In this document: in pieces, positions 40,338 to 49,036 of the stretch
How the letters are laid out: the number at the start of each line of letters is the position of its first letter
Position numbering within the stretch: the first letter of the stretch is position 1
Origin: Kitasatospora azatica KCTC 9699
GTDB taxonomy: Bacteria; Actinomycetota; Actinomycetes; Streptomycetales; Streptomycetaceae
Assembly (NCBI RefSeq): GCF_000744785.1
Contig: NZ_JQMO01000003.1
Location: 4,960,001-5,024,000 of the forward strand
Direction: 5' to 3'
Length of the DNA stretch: 64,000 nucleotides
Made by a program: the position numbers and the translations under genes
Notes under the pieces: model-generated
What the model saw: only the letters and a program-made list of their open reading frames with translations
Told to the model about the DNA's origin: nothing
The model's database searches: none

Positions 40338-41827
40338 CCGGCCGGCTGTACGGAGTCGGCCTCGGCCCCGGTGACCCCTCGCTGCTCACCGTCCGCGCCG
40401 CCGAGCTGATCGGCAAGGCCGACGTGATCGCCTACCACAGTGCCCGGCACGGCCGTTCGATCGCCCGTTCCATCGCCGAGCGGTATCTGACGGGCGGTCA
40501 GATCGAGGAGAAGCTGGTCTACCCGATCACCGTGGAGACCACCGACCACCCGGGCGGCTACCGGGGCGCGCTGGAGGACTTCTACGAGGAGGCCTCGGCC
40601 CGACTGGCCGCCCACCTGGACGCCGGCCGTGACGTGGCGGTGCTCGCCGAGGGCGACCCGCTGTTCTACGGCTCGTACCAGCACATGCACAAGCGCCTGG
40701 CGCACCGCTACCCGACCGAGGTGGTGCCCGGCGTGACCTCGGTCAGCGCCGCCGCCGCCCGGCTCGGCACGCCGCTGGTCGAGGCCGAGGAGGTGCTGAC
40801 GATCATCCCGGGCACGCTGCCCGAGGAGGAGTTGACGGCCCGACTGGCCGCCACCGACTCCGCCGTCATCATGAAGCTCGGCCGCACCTTCCCGACCGTG
40901 CGCCGCGCCCTGGAGCGAGCAGGCCGGTTGGACGAGGCCCGGTACGTCGAGCGCGCCACCATGGACGGGGAGCGGACCGCCCCGCTGGCCGAGGTGGACC
41001 CGGAGAGCGTCCCTTACTTCTCGGTGGCCGTGCTGCCCAGCCGGCTCAACCAGCCCAAGCCCGAGCCGGTCCGCGGCGAGGTGGTGGTGATCGGCACCGG
41101 TCCCGCCGGGCCGCTCTGGCTGACCCCCGAGGCGCGCGGCGAACTCGCCAACGCCACCGACCTGGTGGGCTACACCACCTACCTGGACCGGGTGCCGGTC
41201 CGGGCCGGCCAGCTGCGGCACGGCTCGGACAACAAGGTCGAGGCCGAGCGGGCCGAGTTCGCGCTCGACCTGGCCCGGCGCGGCCGCCGGGTCGCGGTGG
41301 TCTCCTCCGGGGACCCGGGCGTCTTCGCGATGGCCACCGCGGTTCTGGAGGCGGCGAGCGCCGAACCGTACCGCGAGGTGCCGGTGCGGATCCTGCCAGG
41401 GATGACCGCCGCACACGCCGCCGCCTCCCGGGCCGGCGCGCCGCTCGGCCACGACTACGCGGTGGTCTCGCTCTCCGACCGGCTCAAGCCCTGGGCCGTG
41501 GTCGCCGACCGGCTGCGCGCGGCCGCCGCCGCCGACCTGGTACTCGCGCTCTACAACCCCGGATCGCGCAGCCGCACCACCCAGGTCGGCCTGACCCGCG
41601 ACCTGCTGCTCGAATACCGCGCTCCGGACACCCCGGTGGTGCTGGCCCGTGACGTCGGCGGCCCGACCGAGCGGGTGCGGACGGTCCGGCTCGGCGAGCT
41701 CGACCCGACCGAGGTGGACATGCGGACCATCCTGCTGATCGGCTCCTCGCAGACCCAGGCGGTGCAGCGCGGCGACGGCACCGAGGTGGTCTGGACGCCG
41801 CGCCGCTACCCGGACACGAACCGGTAG
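40334..41827 (+). CDS. cobIJ: CobI-CobJ fusion (precorrin-2 C20 / precorrin-3B C17 methyltransferase)
   Basis: 497 residues, two tetrapyrrole methylase domains. The first (about 1-240) has GVGLGPGDPSLLTVRA and VLAEGDPLFYGSYQHMHKRL; the second starts VVVIGTGPAGPLWLT with VVSSGDPGVFAMATAVLEAA. Both use SAM. Fusion of these steps is usual in actinobacteria and joins the methylations on either side of CobG. It ends the cobG-cobH-cobIJ operon. Confidence 0.95.
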   Translation: MTGRLYGVGLGPGDPSLLTVRAAELIGKADVIAYHSARHGRSIARSIAERYLTGGQIEEKLVYPITVETTDHPGGYRGALEDFYEEASARLAAHLDAGRDVAVLAEGDPLFYGSYQHMHKRLAHRYPTEVVPGVTSVSAAAARLGTPLVEAEEVLTIIPGTLPEEELTARLAATDSAVIMKLGRTFPTVRRALERAGRLDEARYVERATMDGERTAPLAEVDPESVPYFSVAVLPSRLNQPKPEPVRGEVVVIGTGPAGPLWLTPEARGELANATDLVGYTTYLDRVPVRAGQLRHGSDNKVEAERAEFALDLARRGRRVAVVSSGDPGVFAMATAVLEAASAEPYREVPVRILPGMTAAHAAASRAGAPLGHDYAVVSLSDRLKPWAVVADRLRAAAAADLVLALYNPGSRSRTTQVGLTRDLLLEYRAPDTPVVLARDVGGPTERVRTVRLGELDPTEVDMRTILLIGSSQTQAVQRGDGTEVVWTPRRYPDTNR

Positions 41828-41830
41828 CGC

Positions 41831-41864
41831 CGAGCCCGGCCGGGTGGGGGTCCGGTCGGGCTCG
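41831..41864 (+). terminator. terminator after cobIJ
   Basis: CGAGCCCGGCCGG (41831-41843) pairs with CCGGTCGGGCTCG (41852-41864) with one mismatch, 4 nt after the cobIJ stop. Confidence 0.65.
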
Positions 41865-42203
41865 CGCCACGCTCACCCGCACAAGGAAGGCTGGGAGTGC
41901 CCGAGCCGGCACCGCTCAGGGCGGTTCCGACCCGAGCACCCGCGTCCTCAGCCCGGGGAAGGGGCTCAGGAAGTCCGGCCGTCGAGGCGACCGGCTGCCG
42001 TCCCCCGCGCGGCAGCCGGCCGTGCCACGTGCGGTCGCGGCAGAAACCGGCCCGACCGACGTCGACACCTGAGACAGTACGTGCCGAAGATCCGCCCCGG
42101 TACCTCATCCGTGCACCCCCGGTCGCCCGCCGACCCTCACCGCTGCACACGGTGCACGACCGTCCGTTGCTACTGCGTCGCGCCAGGAGGGGAGTGGTGG
42201 CCG
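41865..42203. other. intergenic region before the PucR-type regulator
   Basis: About 340 bp. Contains a 10-bp hairpin (CCGGCTGCCG 41991-42000 with 42010-42019). No riboswitch signature found on either strand. Promoter for the regulator is presumed here. Confidence 0.45.
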
Positions 42204-43700
42204 ATGGGCCAGCACAGCGAGTTGGACCAGTACGCCCGTCGGCTCGACGATCTGCTGGGCCAGCTCCGGGTGCAGTCCGGCCGTCCCGAGGGCCCGGACC
42301 GGGTGGTCTCCTGGTTGGCCCGGGCCCTGGACGCCGACCTCAGACTGACCCTCACGGCCGCCGCAGACACCGACGTTGACGCCGCCGCAGACGTCGCCGC
42401 TGATGGCCAGGCGGCGCCGCCCGAGGTCGAACTGCCCGAGGTCGAACTGCCCGCGGCCCAGCGGCTCTTCCCGATCGGCCGACCCGCCCGCGCCGTGCTC
42501 GCACTGCGCCGCCCGGCGCCGCTCAGCGTCGCCGAGGCCCGGTTGGTCGGCCACGCCGAGACGGTGCTGGACCGGCTGCTGGAGGCCCGCGAGTCGGCCG
42601 CCGAGCGGGCCAGGCTGCGGGAGGTCTCGGCCTCGCTCCGGGTGGCCGCCTTCCAGCTGCTGATGGGCGGTCAGACCACGCTGGCCCGGCGGACCGCCGC
42701 CCCGCTGGCCCCCGGCGTGCTGACCCTCGACACCGCCAGGATCTACCTGGTCGACTGCGCCGGCAGTGACCGCGACGAGACCGCCCAACTGCTGGGCGAG
42801 GTGCTCGCCGGGAGCGCGCTGGTGATCCGCTGTCCGGCGCACGAGACCCAGCTGATCGTGCTGACCCCGCTCGGACCGCGCACCCCGCTGGACGAGTCCG
42901 GCTGGTGCCCGACCGGCCTGGCGCTGCGCCGGGCGCTCGTCGACCGCCTCGACCACCACCTCGGAGGCAGCACCACCGTCGAGCTGAGCCGCACCGCCGA
43001 CGCCTACCGCGAGGCGTACAACGCGCTGGCCGTGGCCCGCCGACTGCCCCAGCGGTACGCCCTCTACCAGGAGCAGACCCCGCTGGCCCAGCTGCTCGAG
43101 GACCCCGCGCGCGGCTGGGCCGAGGAACTGCTGCAGCCGGTCCTCGCGCTGCCCCGCGAGCAGCGCGAGGAGGTGATCGAGACCACCCGCCTGGCACTCG
43201 CCTTCAGCCACGCGCAGACCGGCCGGATGCTGGACGTGCACCGCAACACGGTGGCCCGGCGGATCGAACGCGGCGTCAAGGCGCTCGGCCTGGACTGGGG
43301 ATCGTTCCGGGACCGGGCGCTGCTGGACCTCGCGCTGCAGCTGCTGGCCCGCCCGCCGGCCGCCGCGACACCGGTGCCGGCCGGCAGCGCGCCGCCCCCG
43401 CCGCCCCCGCTGGCGGCGGTGCTCGGTGGCGAGGCCGCCCGCGCCTGGGCCCAGGCCTTCCTGGCGCCGCTCGCCGAGGACCGTCGGCCGTTGCTGCGCA
43501 CCCTGGCCGGCTGGGTGACGGCCGGGGCCAACGCGCGTGACACCCGGGCCGCGCTCGGTCTGCACCACCAGACCGTGCTGGACCACCTGCGTACCGCCGA
43601 GCGGCTGCTGCAGCGCGAGCTGACGGCGGGTCGCAGCGGGGCGTACGAGCTCGCCTGGGCGCTGTGGATCAGCGGCGCCGCGACGGCGTCGACAGGCTGA
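42204..43700 (+). CDS. PucR/CdaR-type regulator with two C-terminal helix-turn-helix units
   Basis: 498 residues, ATG 42204 with AGGAGGGG upstream. A GGDEF-like/PucR middle region (LVDCAGSDRDETAQLLGEVL, ELSRTADAYREAYNALAVAR) precedes a PucR-type HTH (AFSHAQTGRMLDVHRNTVAR). After a Pro-rich linker a second similar HTH follows (NARDTRAALGLHHQTVLDHL). Two HTH units in one chain are uncommon. It sits inside the cobalamin cluster and may regulate it, but there is no direct evidence. Confidence 0.75.
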   Translation: MGQHSELDQYARRLDDLLGQLRVQSGRPEGPDRVVSWLARALDADLRLTLTAAADTDVDAAADVAADGQAAPPEVELPEVELPAAQRLFPIGRPARAVLALRRPAPLSVAEARLVGHAETVLDRLLEARESAAERARLREVSASLRVAAFQLLMGGQTTLARRTAAPLAPGVLTLDTARIYLVDCAGSDRDETAQLLGEVLAGSALVIRCPAHETQLIVLTPLGPRTPLDESGWCPTGLALRRALVDRLDHHLGGSTTVELSRTADAYREAYNALAVARRLPQRYALYQEQTPLAQLLEDPARGWAEELLQPVLALPREQREEVIETTRLALAFSHAQTGRMLDVHRNTVARRIERGVKALGLDWGSFRDRALLDLALQLLARPPAAATPVPAGSAPPPPPPLAAVLGGEAARAWAQAFLAPLAEDRRPLLRTLAGWVTAGANARDTRAALGLHHQTVLDHLRTAERLLQRELTAGRSGAYELAWALWISGAATASTG

Positions 43701-43837
43701 CGCCGACGCCATCGGCGGACCGAGCCCGGCGCCCCCGGCGGGCTGATCCCGACGCCGTTGGCGGGCCGAGCTCGCCCGCCTGCTCGCGCGGGAACGCTCC
43801 CACCGCCCGCACGCCTCGGCCCGGCTCCACAGCGCGC

Positions 43838-44776
43838 TCAGGCCGGGAACGCCACGCCGGTCAGCTGCTCCGAGGCCGTCCACAGCCGCGCTGCCGTGGC
43901 GAGGTCCCGGGCCCGGCGCGGCACCCGCGCGGCGGCCGGCAGGCCGGTCAGCTCGAACGGGCCGTCCGGACCGTAGTAGCCGCCGCCGACCGCCCGCTCG
44001 CTGGTCGCGGCCACCAGGCTCGGCAGCGCGCCGTACACCGGGTCCTGGGCGAGGCCGGGCAGCTGCAGCACCAGTTCGCCGGGGTTGAACGCGCCGGCCT
44101 CGCGCCCCATCAGCGGGCCGCTGCGCTGCAGGTTGGTGCGGGTGAAGCCCGGGTGTGCGGCCACGCTGCGGATACCCCAGTCGTGCCGGCCGCTGAGCCG
44201 GTCCAGCTCCTGGGCGAAGATCAGATTGGCCAGCTTGGCGCGGCCGTACGCGTCCCAGGGACGGTAGCGGCGTTCGGCGTTGAGGTTGGTCAGGTCGATC
44301 CGGCCGCGCCGGGCGGCCAGGCTGCTCACCGTGACCACCCGCGGCCGGGCGGCGGCCCGCAGCAGCGGCAGCAGGCGGCCGGTGAGCGCGAAGTGGCCCA
44401 GGTGGTTGGTGCCGAACTGGAGCTCGAAGCCGTCCTTGGTGGTGTGTCTGGTGGGCACCGCCATCACGCCCGCGTTGTTCACCAGCAGGTCCACCGGGCG
44501 GCCGCGCTCCAGCAGCACGTCGGCGAAGGAGGCCACCGAGTCCAGGCTGGCCAGGTCCAGGGTGGCGACCGAGACCCGCTCGCCGCCGTCGGCCCTGATC
44601 CGCGCTGCGGCCGCCTCGCCCTTGGCCGGGTCGCGCACCGCGAGCACCGTGTCGGCGCCCGCCAGCGCGAGCCGCCGGGCGGTCTCGAAGCCGATCCCGC
44701 TGTTCGCCCCCGTCACCACGGTCAGCCGGCCGCGCTGGTCCGGTACCACGATGTCCTTCGGGTTCCTACGGGCCAC
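43838..44776 (-). CDS. short-chain dehydrogenase (retinol-dehydrogenase-like)
   Basis: 312 residues from GTG 44776 (GAGGAG 6 nt upstream). Motifs VVTGANSGIGFETARRLA, LVNNAGVMAV, VVTVSSLAA and YGRAKLANL (Tyr-x3-Lys) are complete. It resembles the RDH/WW-oxidoreductase-like SDRs frequent in Streptomyces. Substrate unknown; 43 nt from cobK on the same strand, so co-transcription is possible. Confidence 0.85.
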   Translation of the reverse strand: MARRNPKDIVVPDQRGRLTVVTGANSGIGFETARRLALAGADTVLAVRDPAKGEAAAARIRADGGERVSVATLDLASLDSVASFADVLLERGRPVDLLVNNAGVMAVPTRHTTKDGFELQFGTNHLGHFALTGRLLPLLRAAARPRVVTVSSLAARRGRIDLTNLNAERRYRPWDAYGRAKLANLIFAQELDRLSGRHDWGIRSVAAHPGFTRTNLQRSGPLMGREAGAFNPGELVLQLPGLAQDPVYGALPSLVAATSERAVGGGYYGPDGPFELTGLPAAARVPRRARDLATAARLWTASEQLTGVAFPA

Positions 44777-44819
44777 CAGGGGCTCCTCTCGACAAGTGTT
44801 CGAACCAGTCGAAGCTACC

Positions 44820-45557
44820 TCAGAGCAGACCCAACTCGCCCAGTACTTGGGCCACATCAGCCACTTCGGTGCCGCCCGCCGGAGGCGCGGGCCGGCGCAC
44901 CACGACCACCGGCAGCCCCAGCTCACGGGCCACGGCCAGCTTCGGCGCGGTGGCCGCGCCGCCGCTGTCCTTGGTCACCAGGACATCGATCCGGTGCTCC
45001 TGGAAGACCTCCCGCTCGCCCTCCAGGGTGAACGGGCCGCGCTCCAGCAGCACGGTCAGCCGGGGCGGGAACGGCGGGTCGGGCCGCTCGACCGAGCGGG
45101 CCACCAGATGGACGTCCGTGACGCCCGCGAACTCCGACAGCCCGAGCCGTCCGGTGGTCAGCAACGCCCGCCGGCCCAGGCCGGACAGCAGCGCCGCGGC
45201 CTGCCCGAGCGAGTCCACCTCGTGCCAGCGGTCGCCCGGGACCGGGACCCAGCTGGGCCGGCGCAGGGCGAGCAGGGGAACATGGACGGCGGCGGCCGCC
45301 TCGGCCGCATTACGGCTGATGACCTGGGCGAAGGGATGCGTGGCGTCGATGAGGGTGTGCACCTGCTGCTCACGCAGCCAGTCGGCGAGGCCGGCCGCAC
45401 CGCCGAAGCCGCCCACCCGTACCTCGCCCGCCGGCAGCCGCGGCTCGGCCACCCGGCCGGCCAGCGAACTGGTCACCCGCACCGTCGGCTCGGCGGCCAG
45501 CGCGGCCGCCAGCTGCCGGGCCTCGGTGGTGCCGCCGAGGATCAGGATGTGCCGCAC
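44820..45557 (-). CDS. cobK: precorrin-6A reductase CobK/CbiJ
   Basis: 245 residues from GTG 45557. Family strings ILILGGTTEARQLAAAL, LIDATHPFAQVISRNAA and VLVTKDSGGAATAPKL are present. It reduces precorrin-6A with NADPH after ring contraction. Divergent from cbiD with only 23 nt between the start codons, so the two share a small promoter space. Confidence 0.92.
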   Translation of the reverse strand: MRHILILGGTTEARQLAAALAAEPTVRVTSSLAGRVAEPRLPAGEVRVGGFGGAAGLADWLREQQVHTLIDATHPFAQVISRNAAEAAAAVHVPLLALRRPSWVPVPGDRWHEVDSLGQAAALLSGLGRRALLTTGRLGLSEFAGVTDVHLVARSVERPDPPFPPRLTVLLERGPFTLEGEREVFQEHRIDVLVTKDSGGAATAPKLAVARELGLPVVVVRRPAPPAGGTEVADVAQVLGELGLL

Positions 45558-45580
45558 GGGTTCCTCCAGTGGGGGTATGG

Positions 45581-46720
45581 ATGTCTGAGGTTACGGGTGG
45601 GGCCGCCGGCGGCCGCGCCGAGCAACTGCGCAGCAGCGGCCTGCGGTCGGGATGGACGACCGGCGCCTGCGCCACCGCCGCCACCACGGCCGCGTACACC
45701 GCGCTGCTCACCGGCGAGTTCCCCGACCCGGTGGTGATCACCCTGCCGAAGGGCCAGCAGCCCGCCTTCGCCCTGGCCGGCGAGGAGTTGACGGAGGGCC
45801 AGGCCGCCATGGCGGCCGTGGTCAAGGACGCCGGGGACGACCCGGACGTCACCCACGGTGCGGTGGTGCGGGCCACCGTGCGGCTCGGCGCGCCCGGCAC
45901 CGGCGTGGTCTTCCGGGCCGGACCGGGCGTCGGCACGGTCACCAAGGCCGGACTGCCGCTGCCGGTCGGCGAGCCGGCGATCAACCCGGTGCCGCGGCAG
46001 ATGATGCGCGACACCGTCGCGGCCGTCGCCGCTCGGCACGGCGGCTCCGGGGACGTCGAGATCGAGATCTCCATCGACAACGGCGCCGAGATCGCCCGCA
46101 GCACCTGGAACCCGCGGCTGGGCATCCTCGGCGGCCTCTCGGTGCTCGGCACCACCGGCATCGTCGTCCCCTACTCCTGCTCGGCCTGGATCGACTCGAT
46201 CCGCCGGGGCGTGGACGTGGCCAGGGCCGCCGGACGCACCCATGTGGCCGGCTGCACCGGCTCCACCTCGGAGCGGGTCGCGGTGGCCGAGTACGGGCTG
46301 CCGGAGGACGCTCTGCTGGACATGGGCGACTTCGCGGGCGCCGTGCTCAAGTACCTGCGCCGGCACCCGGTGGCGCGGCTGACCATCGCGGGCGGGTTCG
46401 CCAAGCTCTCCAAGCTGGCCGCCGGCCACCTGGACCTGCACTCGGCCCGCTCGCAGGTGGACAAGGGCTTCCTGGCCGAGCTGGCCCGCACGGCGGGTGC
46501 CGATGCCGAGCTGGTCGCCGCCGTGGCCGGCGCCAACACCGGTCTCGAGGCGGTCCAACTCTGCGGCGCCGCCGGCATCCCGCTCGGTGACGCGGTCGCC
46601 GAGGCCGCCCGGGCCACCGCCCTGGGCGTCCTGCGCGAGGCGCCGGTCGCGGTGGACGTCATCTGCATCGACCGCGCCGGCACCGTCGTCGGCCGCTGCG
46701 CACCGCTGGCGAACCGCTAG
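45581..46720 (+). CDS. cbiD: cobalt-precorrin-5B C1-methyltransferase CbiD
   Basis: 379 residues from ATG 45581 (GGGGGT upstream; a GTG at 45569 is possible). N-terminal RSGWTTGACATAATTAAY and later TNPRQMMRD-type string (here VPRQMMRDTVAAVA), VVPYSCSAWIDSIRRGVDVA and GGFAKLSKLAAGH mark CbiD. It adds the C1 methyl group with loss of acetaldehyde in the anaerobic pathway; here it is present together with aerobic CobG and CobN. Confidence 0.92.
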   Translation: MSEVTGGAAGGRAEQLRSSGLRSGWTTGACATAATTAAYTALLTGEFPDPVVITLPKGQQPAFALAGEELTEGQAAMAAVVKDAGDDPDVTHGAVVRATVRLGAPGTGVVFRAGPGVGTVTKAGLPLPVGEPAINPVPRQMMRDTVAAVAARHGGSGDVEIEISIDNGAEIARSTWNPRLGILGGLSVLGTTGIVVPYSCSAWIDSIRRGVDVARAAGRTHVAGCTGSTSERVAVAEYGLPEDALLDMGDFAGAVLKYLRRHPVARLTIAGGFAKLSKLAAGHLDLHSARSQVDKGFLAELARTAGADAELVAAVAGANTGLEAVQLCGAAGIPLGDAVAEAARATALGVLREAPVAVDVICIDRAGTVVGRCAPLANR

Positions 46721-46764
46721 GCGAACCGCTCGGCCAACCGAGAGGGCTGGCTTTGCGTCCGCTG

Positions 46765-47517
46765 CTACGGCTGGCAGGAGCGGTCCCGGTCGCAGGAGTA
46801 GAGGTGGCTGTCGCGGAACTGCTCCGCGCCCAGGGTGCGGCCGACCAGGATCACCGCAGTGCGGATCACCCCGGCCGCCTTCACCTGATCGGCGATGTCC
46901 GCCAGGGTGCCGCGCAGCACCAGCTCGTCCGGGCGGCTGGCCATCGCGACCACCGCCGCCGGGCACTCGGGGCCGTAGTGCGGCAGCAACTCCGCCACCA
47001 CCCGGTCCACATACCGGGCCGCCAGGTGCAGCACCAGCAGCGCCCCGCTGCGCCCCAGGGTGGCCAGGTCCTCGCCCGGCGGCATCGGCGTGGCCTGCTG
47101 GGCGATCCGGGTCAGGATCACCGTCTGCCCGACCGTCGGCACCGTCAGCTCCCGCTTCAGCGCGGCTGCCGCCGCCGCGAAGGCGGGCACGCCCGGGACC
47201 ACCTCGTACGGCACGCCGACCGCGTCCAGCCGGCGCATCTGCTCGGCGACCGCGCTGAACACGGACGGGTCACCGGAGTGCAGTCGGGCCACGTCCTGCC
47301 CGGCCTCGTGCGCGGCCACCAACTCGGCGGTGATCTCGTCCAGGTTGAGCTTCGCGGTGTCGACCAGCCGGGCGTCCGCCGGGCACTGCTCCAGCAGTTC
47401 GGTCGGCACCAGGCTGCCCGCGTACAGGCAGACCCCGCAGCGCTCCAGCAGCCGCGCGCCGCGCACGGTGATCAGGTCGGCGGCGCCGGGTCCGGCACCG
47501 ATGAAGTAGACGGTCAC
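46765..47517 (-). CDS. cobM: precorrin-4 C11-methyltransferase CobM/CbiF
   Basis: 250 residues from GTG 47517, overlapping the cbiET stop (GTGA). Family strings YFIGAGPGAADLITVRGARL, LHSGDPSVFSAVAEQMRRL and VTLLTRIAQQ-type segment (here VILTRIAQQATPMP) are present. Uses SAM to methylate C11. The C-terminus ends CDRDRSCQP. Last gene of the cbiET-cobM pair. Confidence 0.93.
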   Translation of the reverse strand: MTVYFIGAGPGAADLITVRGARLLERCGVCLYAGSLVPTELLEQCPADARLVDTAKLNLDEITAELVAAHEAGQDVARLHSGDPSVFSAVAEQMRRLDAVGVPYEVVPGVPAFAAAAAALKRELTVPTVGQTVILTRIAQQATPMPPGEDLATLGRSGALLVLHLAARYVDRVVAELLPHYGPECPAAVVAMASRPDELVLRGTLADIADQVKAAGVIRTAVILVGRTLGAEQFRDSHLYSCDRDRSCQP

Positions 47518-48752
47518 TGGGCATCTCCTCGCTTGACAACCGACCATTGCGTCACGGGCATCGCCTGCCGCCACCCGGTGAAGCCACCGACCGGTACGGC
47601 ATGCGCGACGGCCAGCTTGACCAACTCGCCGCCGTGGCGCCGGTACCACTCGGTGAGCAGGGCCTCCGACTCCAGCGTCACGGTGTTGGCGACCAGTCGG
47701 CCGCCGGGGCGCAGCGCCGACCAGCAGGTCTCCAACAGGCCCGGCGCGGTGAGCCCGCCACCGATGAACACCACGTCGGGCACCGGAAGTTCGGCCAGCG
47801 CGGCGGGTGCCTTCCCGGTCAGCACGGTCAGCCGCGGCACGCCCAGCGCCCGCGCGTTGCGCACGATCCGCTCGGCCCGCACCGGATCGCGCTCCACACT
47901 CACCGCTCGGCAACTCGGGTGCGCCCGAAGCCATTCGATCGCGATGCTGCCGGAGCCACCGCCGATGTCCCAGAGCAGTTCGCCGGGCGCGGGCGCCAGC
48001 GCGGCGAGGGTCGCCGCACGGATGTGACGCTTCGTCAGCTGCCCGTCGCTCTCGTACAGTTCGTCCACCAGACCGGGGACCAGTGCGGCCCTGACGGCGC
48101 CGTCCGCCGCCCGGCAGTCCACCGCCACCAGGTTCAGCGGGTCGCCGGCCGGGTGCGTCCAGTCGTCGGCCGTCCCGGCCAGCTGCCGCTCCGCCGGACC
48201 GCCCAACTGCTCCAGCACCCGCATCCCGCTCGGCCCGTACCCGCGCTCGCGCAGCAGCTCGGCCACCACGGCCGGGGTGCGCGCGTCCGCGCTGAGCACC
48301 AGCAGCCGCCGCCCGTCGTACAGCGCGCCGGTCAGGGTGGCCGGGTCCCGTCCGACCAGGCTCACCGTCGCGGTCTCCTCCACCGCCCAGCCCAGCCGCG
48401 CGCAGGCGTGGGAGACGGCGGACGGGTGCGGCAGCACCCGCAGACGCTCGGCGCCGAGCTCCTCGGTCAGGGTGCGACCGATCCCGTAGAACATCGGATC
48501 GCCGCTCGCCAGTACCGCCACCCGGCGGTCGGCAAGGTCGGCGAACAGGCCCGGCACGGCCGGGCGCAGCGGGCTGGGCCAGGCGAGCCGCTCACCCTCG
48601 ACCTCGGACGGCAGCAGCCCCAACTGCCGTGCGCCGCCGATCACCGCCTCGGCCTCGCAGAGCGCCCGCCGAGCCGTCCCGGTGAGTCCGTCCCACCCGT
48701 CGGCCCCGATCCCCACCACGGTCACCAGGGGTATCGCGGGGGCGCTGCTCAC
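47514..48752 (-). CDS. cobL: precorrin-6Y C5,15-methyltransferase CobL (CbiE-CbiT fusion)
   Basis: 412 residues from GTG 48752. The first 200 residues are the CbiE methylase (VVGIGADGWDGLT, LASGDPMFYGIGRTLTEELG). The rest is CbiT with a Rossmann methyltransferase motif, LLWDIGGGSGSIAIEW, and the decarboxylase function. It methylates C5 and C15 and removes the C12 acetate carboxyl. Coupled to cobM. Confidence 0.93.
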   Translation of the reverse strand: MSSAPAIPLVTVVGIGADGWDGLTGTARRALCEAEAVIGGARQLGLLPSEVEGERLAWPSPLRPAVPGLFADLADRRVAVLASGDPMFYGIGRTLTEELGAERLRVLPHPSAVSHACARLGWAVEETATVSLVGRDPATLTGALYDGRRLLVLSADARTPAVVAELLRERGYGPSGMRVLEQLGGPAERQLAGTADDWTHPAGDPLNLVAVDCRAADGAVRAALVPGLVDELYESDGQLTKRHIRAATLAALAPAPGELLWDIGGGSGSIAIEWLRAHPSCRAVSVERDPVRAERIVRNARALGVPRLTVLTGKAPAALAELPVPDVVFIGGGLTAPGLLETCWSALRPGGRLVANTVTLESEALLTEWYRRHGGELVKLAVAHAVPVGGFTGWRQAMPVTQWSVVKRGDAQ

Positions 48753-48873
48753 GGGGTCTCCTCCCAGCTCAGGACGGTTGCGTGGGGCAGCCTACCGGTC
48801 GGTCACCGCGGGCCTGCGGCGTACCGCCGGTTGGGACCGCGGCGACCGCCCCTCGGTCACCGGTTTCCTTCGG

Positions 48874-48879
48874 GTACCC
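48874..48879 (+). promoter_or_regulatory. -10-like element placing a leaderless start at 48887
   Basis: TACCCT ends 7 nt before ATG 48887, the spacing of leaderless transcripts in actinobacteria. No clear -35 element. Confidence 0.45.
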
Positions 48880-48886
48880 TCGCTCC

Positions 48887-48925
48887 CATGCCCACCAGCG
48901 CAGTTCTGCCACCTCCCGCCCGCTA
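48887..48925 (+). CDS. putative leader peptide MPTSAVLPPPAR
   Basis: Twelve codons, ATG 48887 to TAG 48923-48925, ending in a PPP run. A hairpin follows immediately over the stop (CCCGCCCGC/GCGGGCGG, about 48914-48932), then a second GC-rich pair (CCCCGACCCGGGG with GTCCCCGGGG, about 48948-48974), 110 nt before an EamA transporter gene. Layout suggests ribosome-mediated attenuation, with stalling at the proline run. Inferred from structure only. Confidence 0.45.
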
Positions 48926-49036
48926 GGCGGGCGGCGAGGCCACGAAGACCCCGACCCGGGGTGAGTCCCCGGGGCGGCCGGTGCTGCCCGCAGACGCGAT
49001 CACCGACCGGTTCACGTCTTCCGTGGGAGAACCCCT

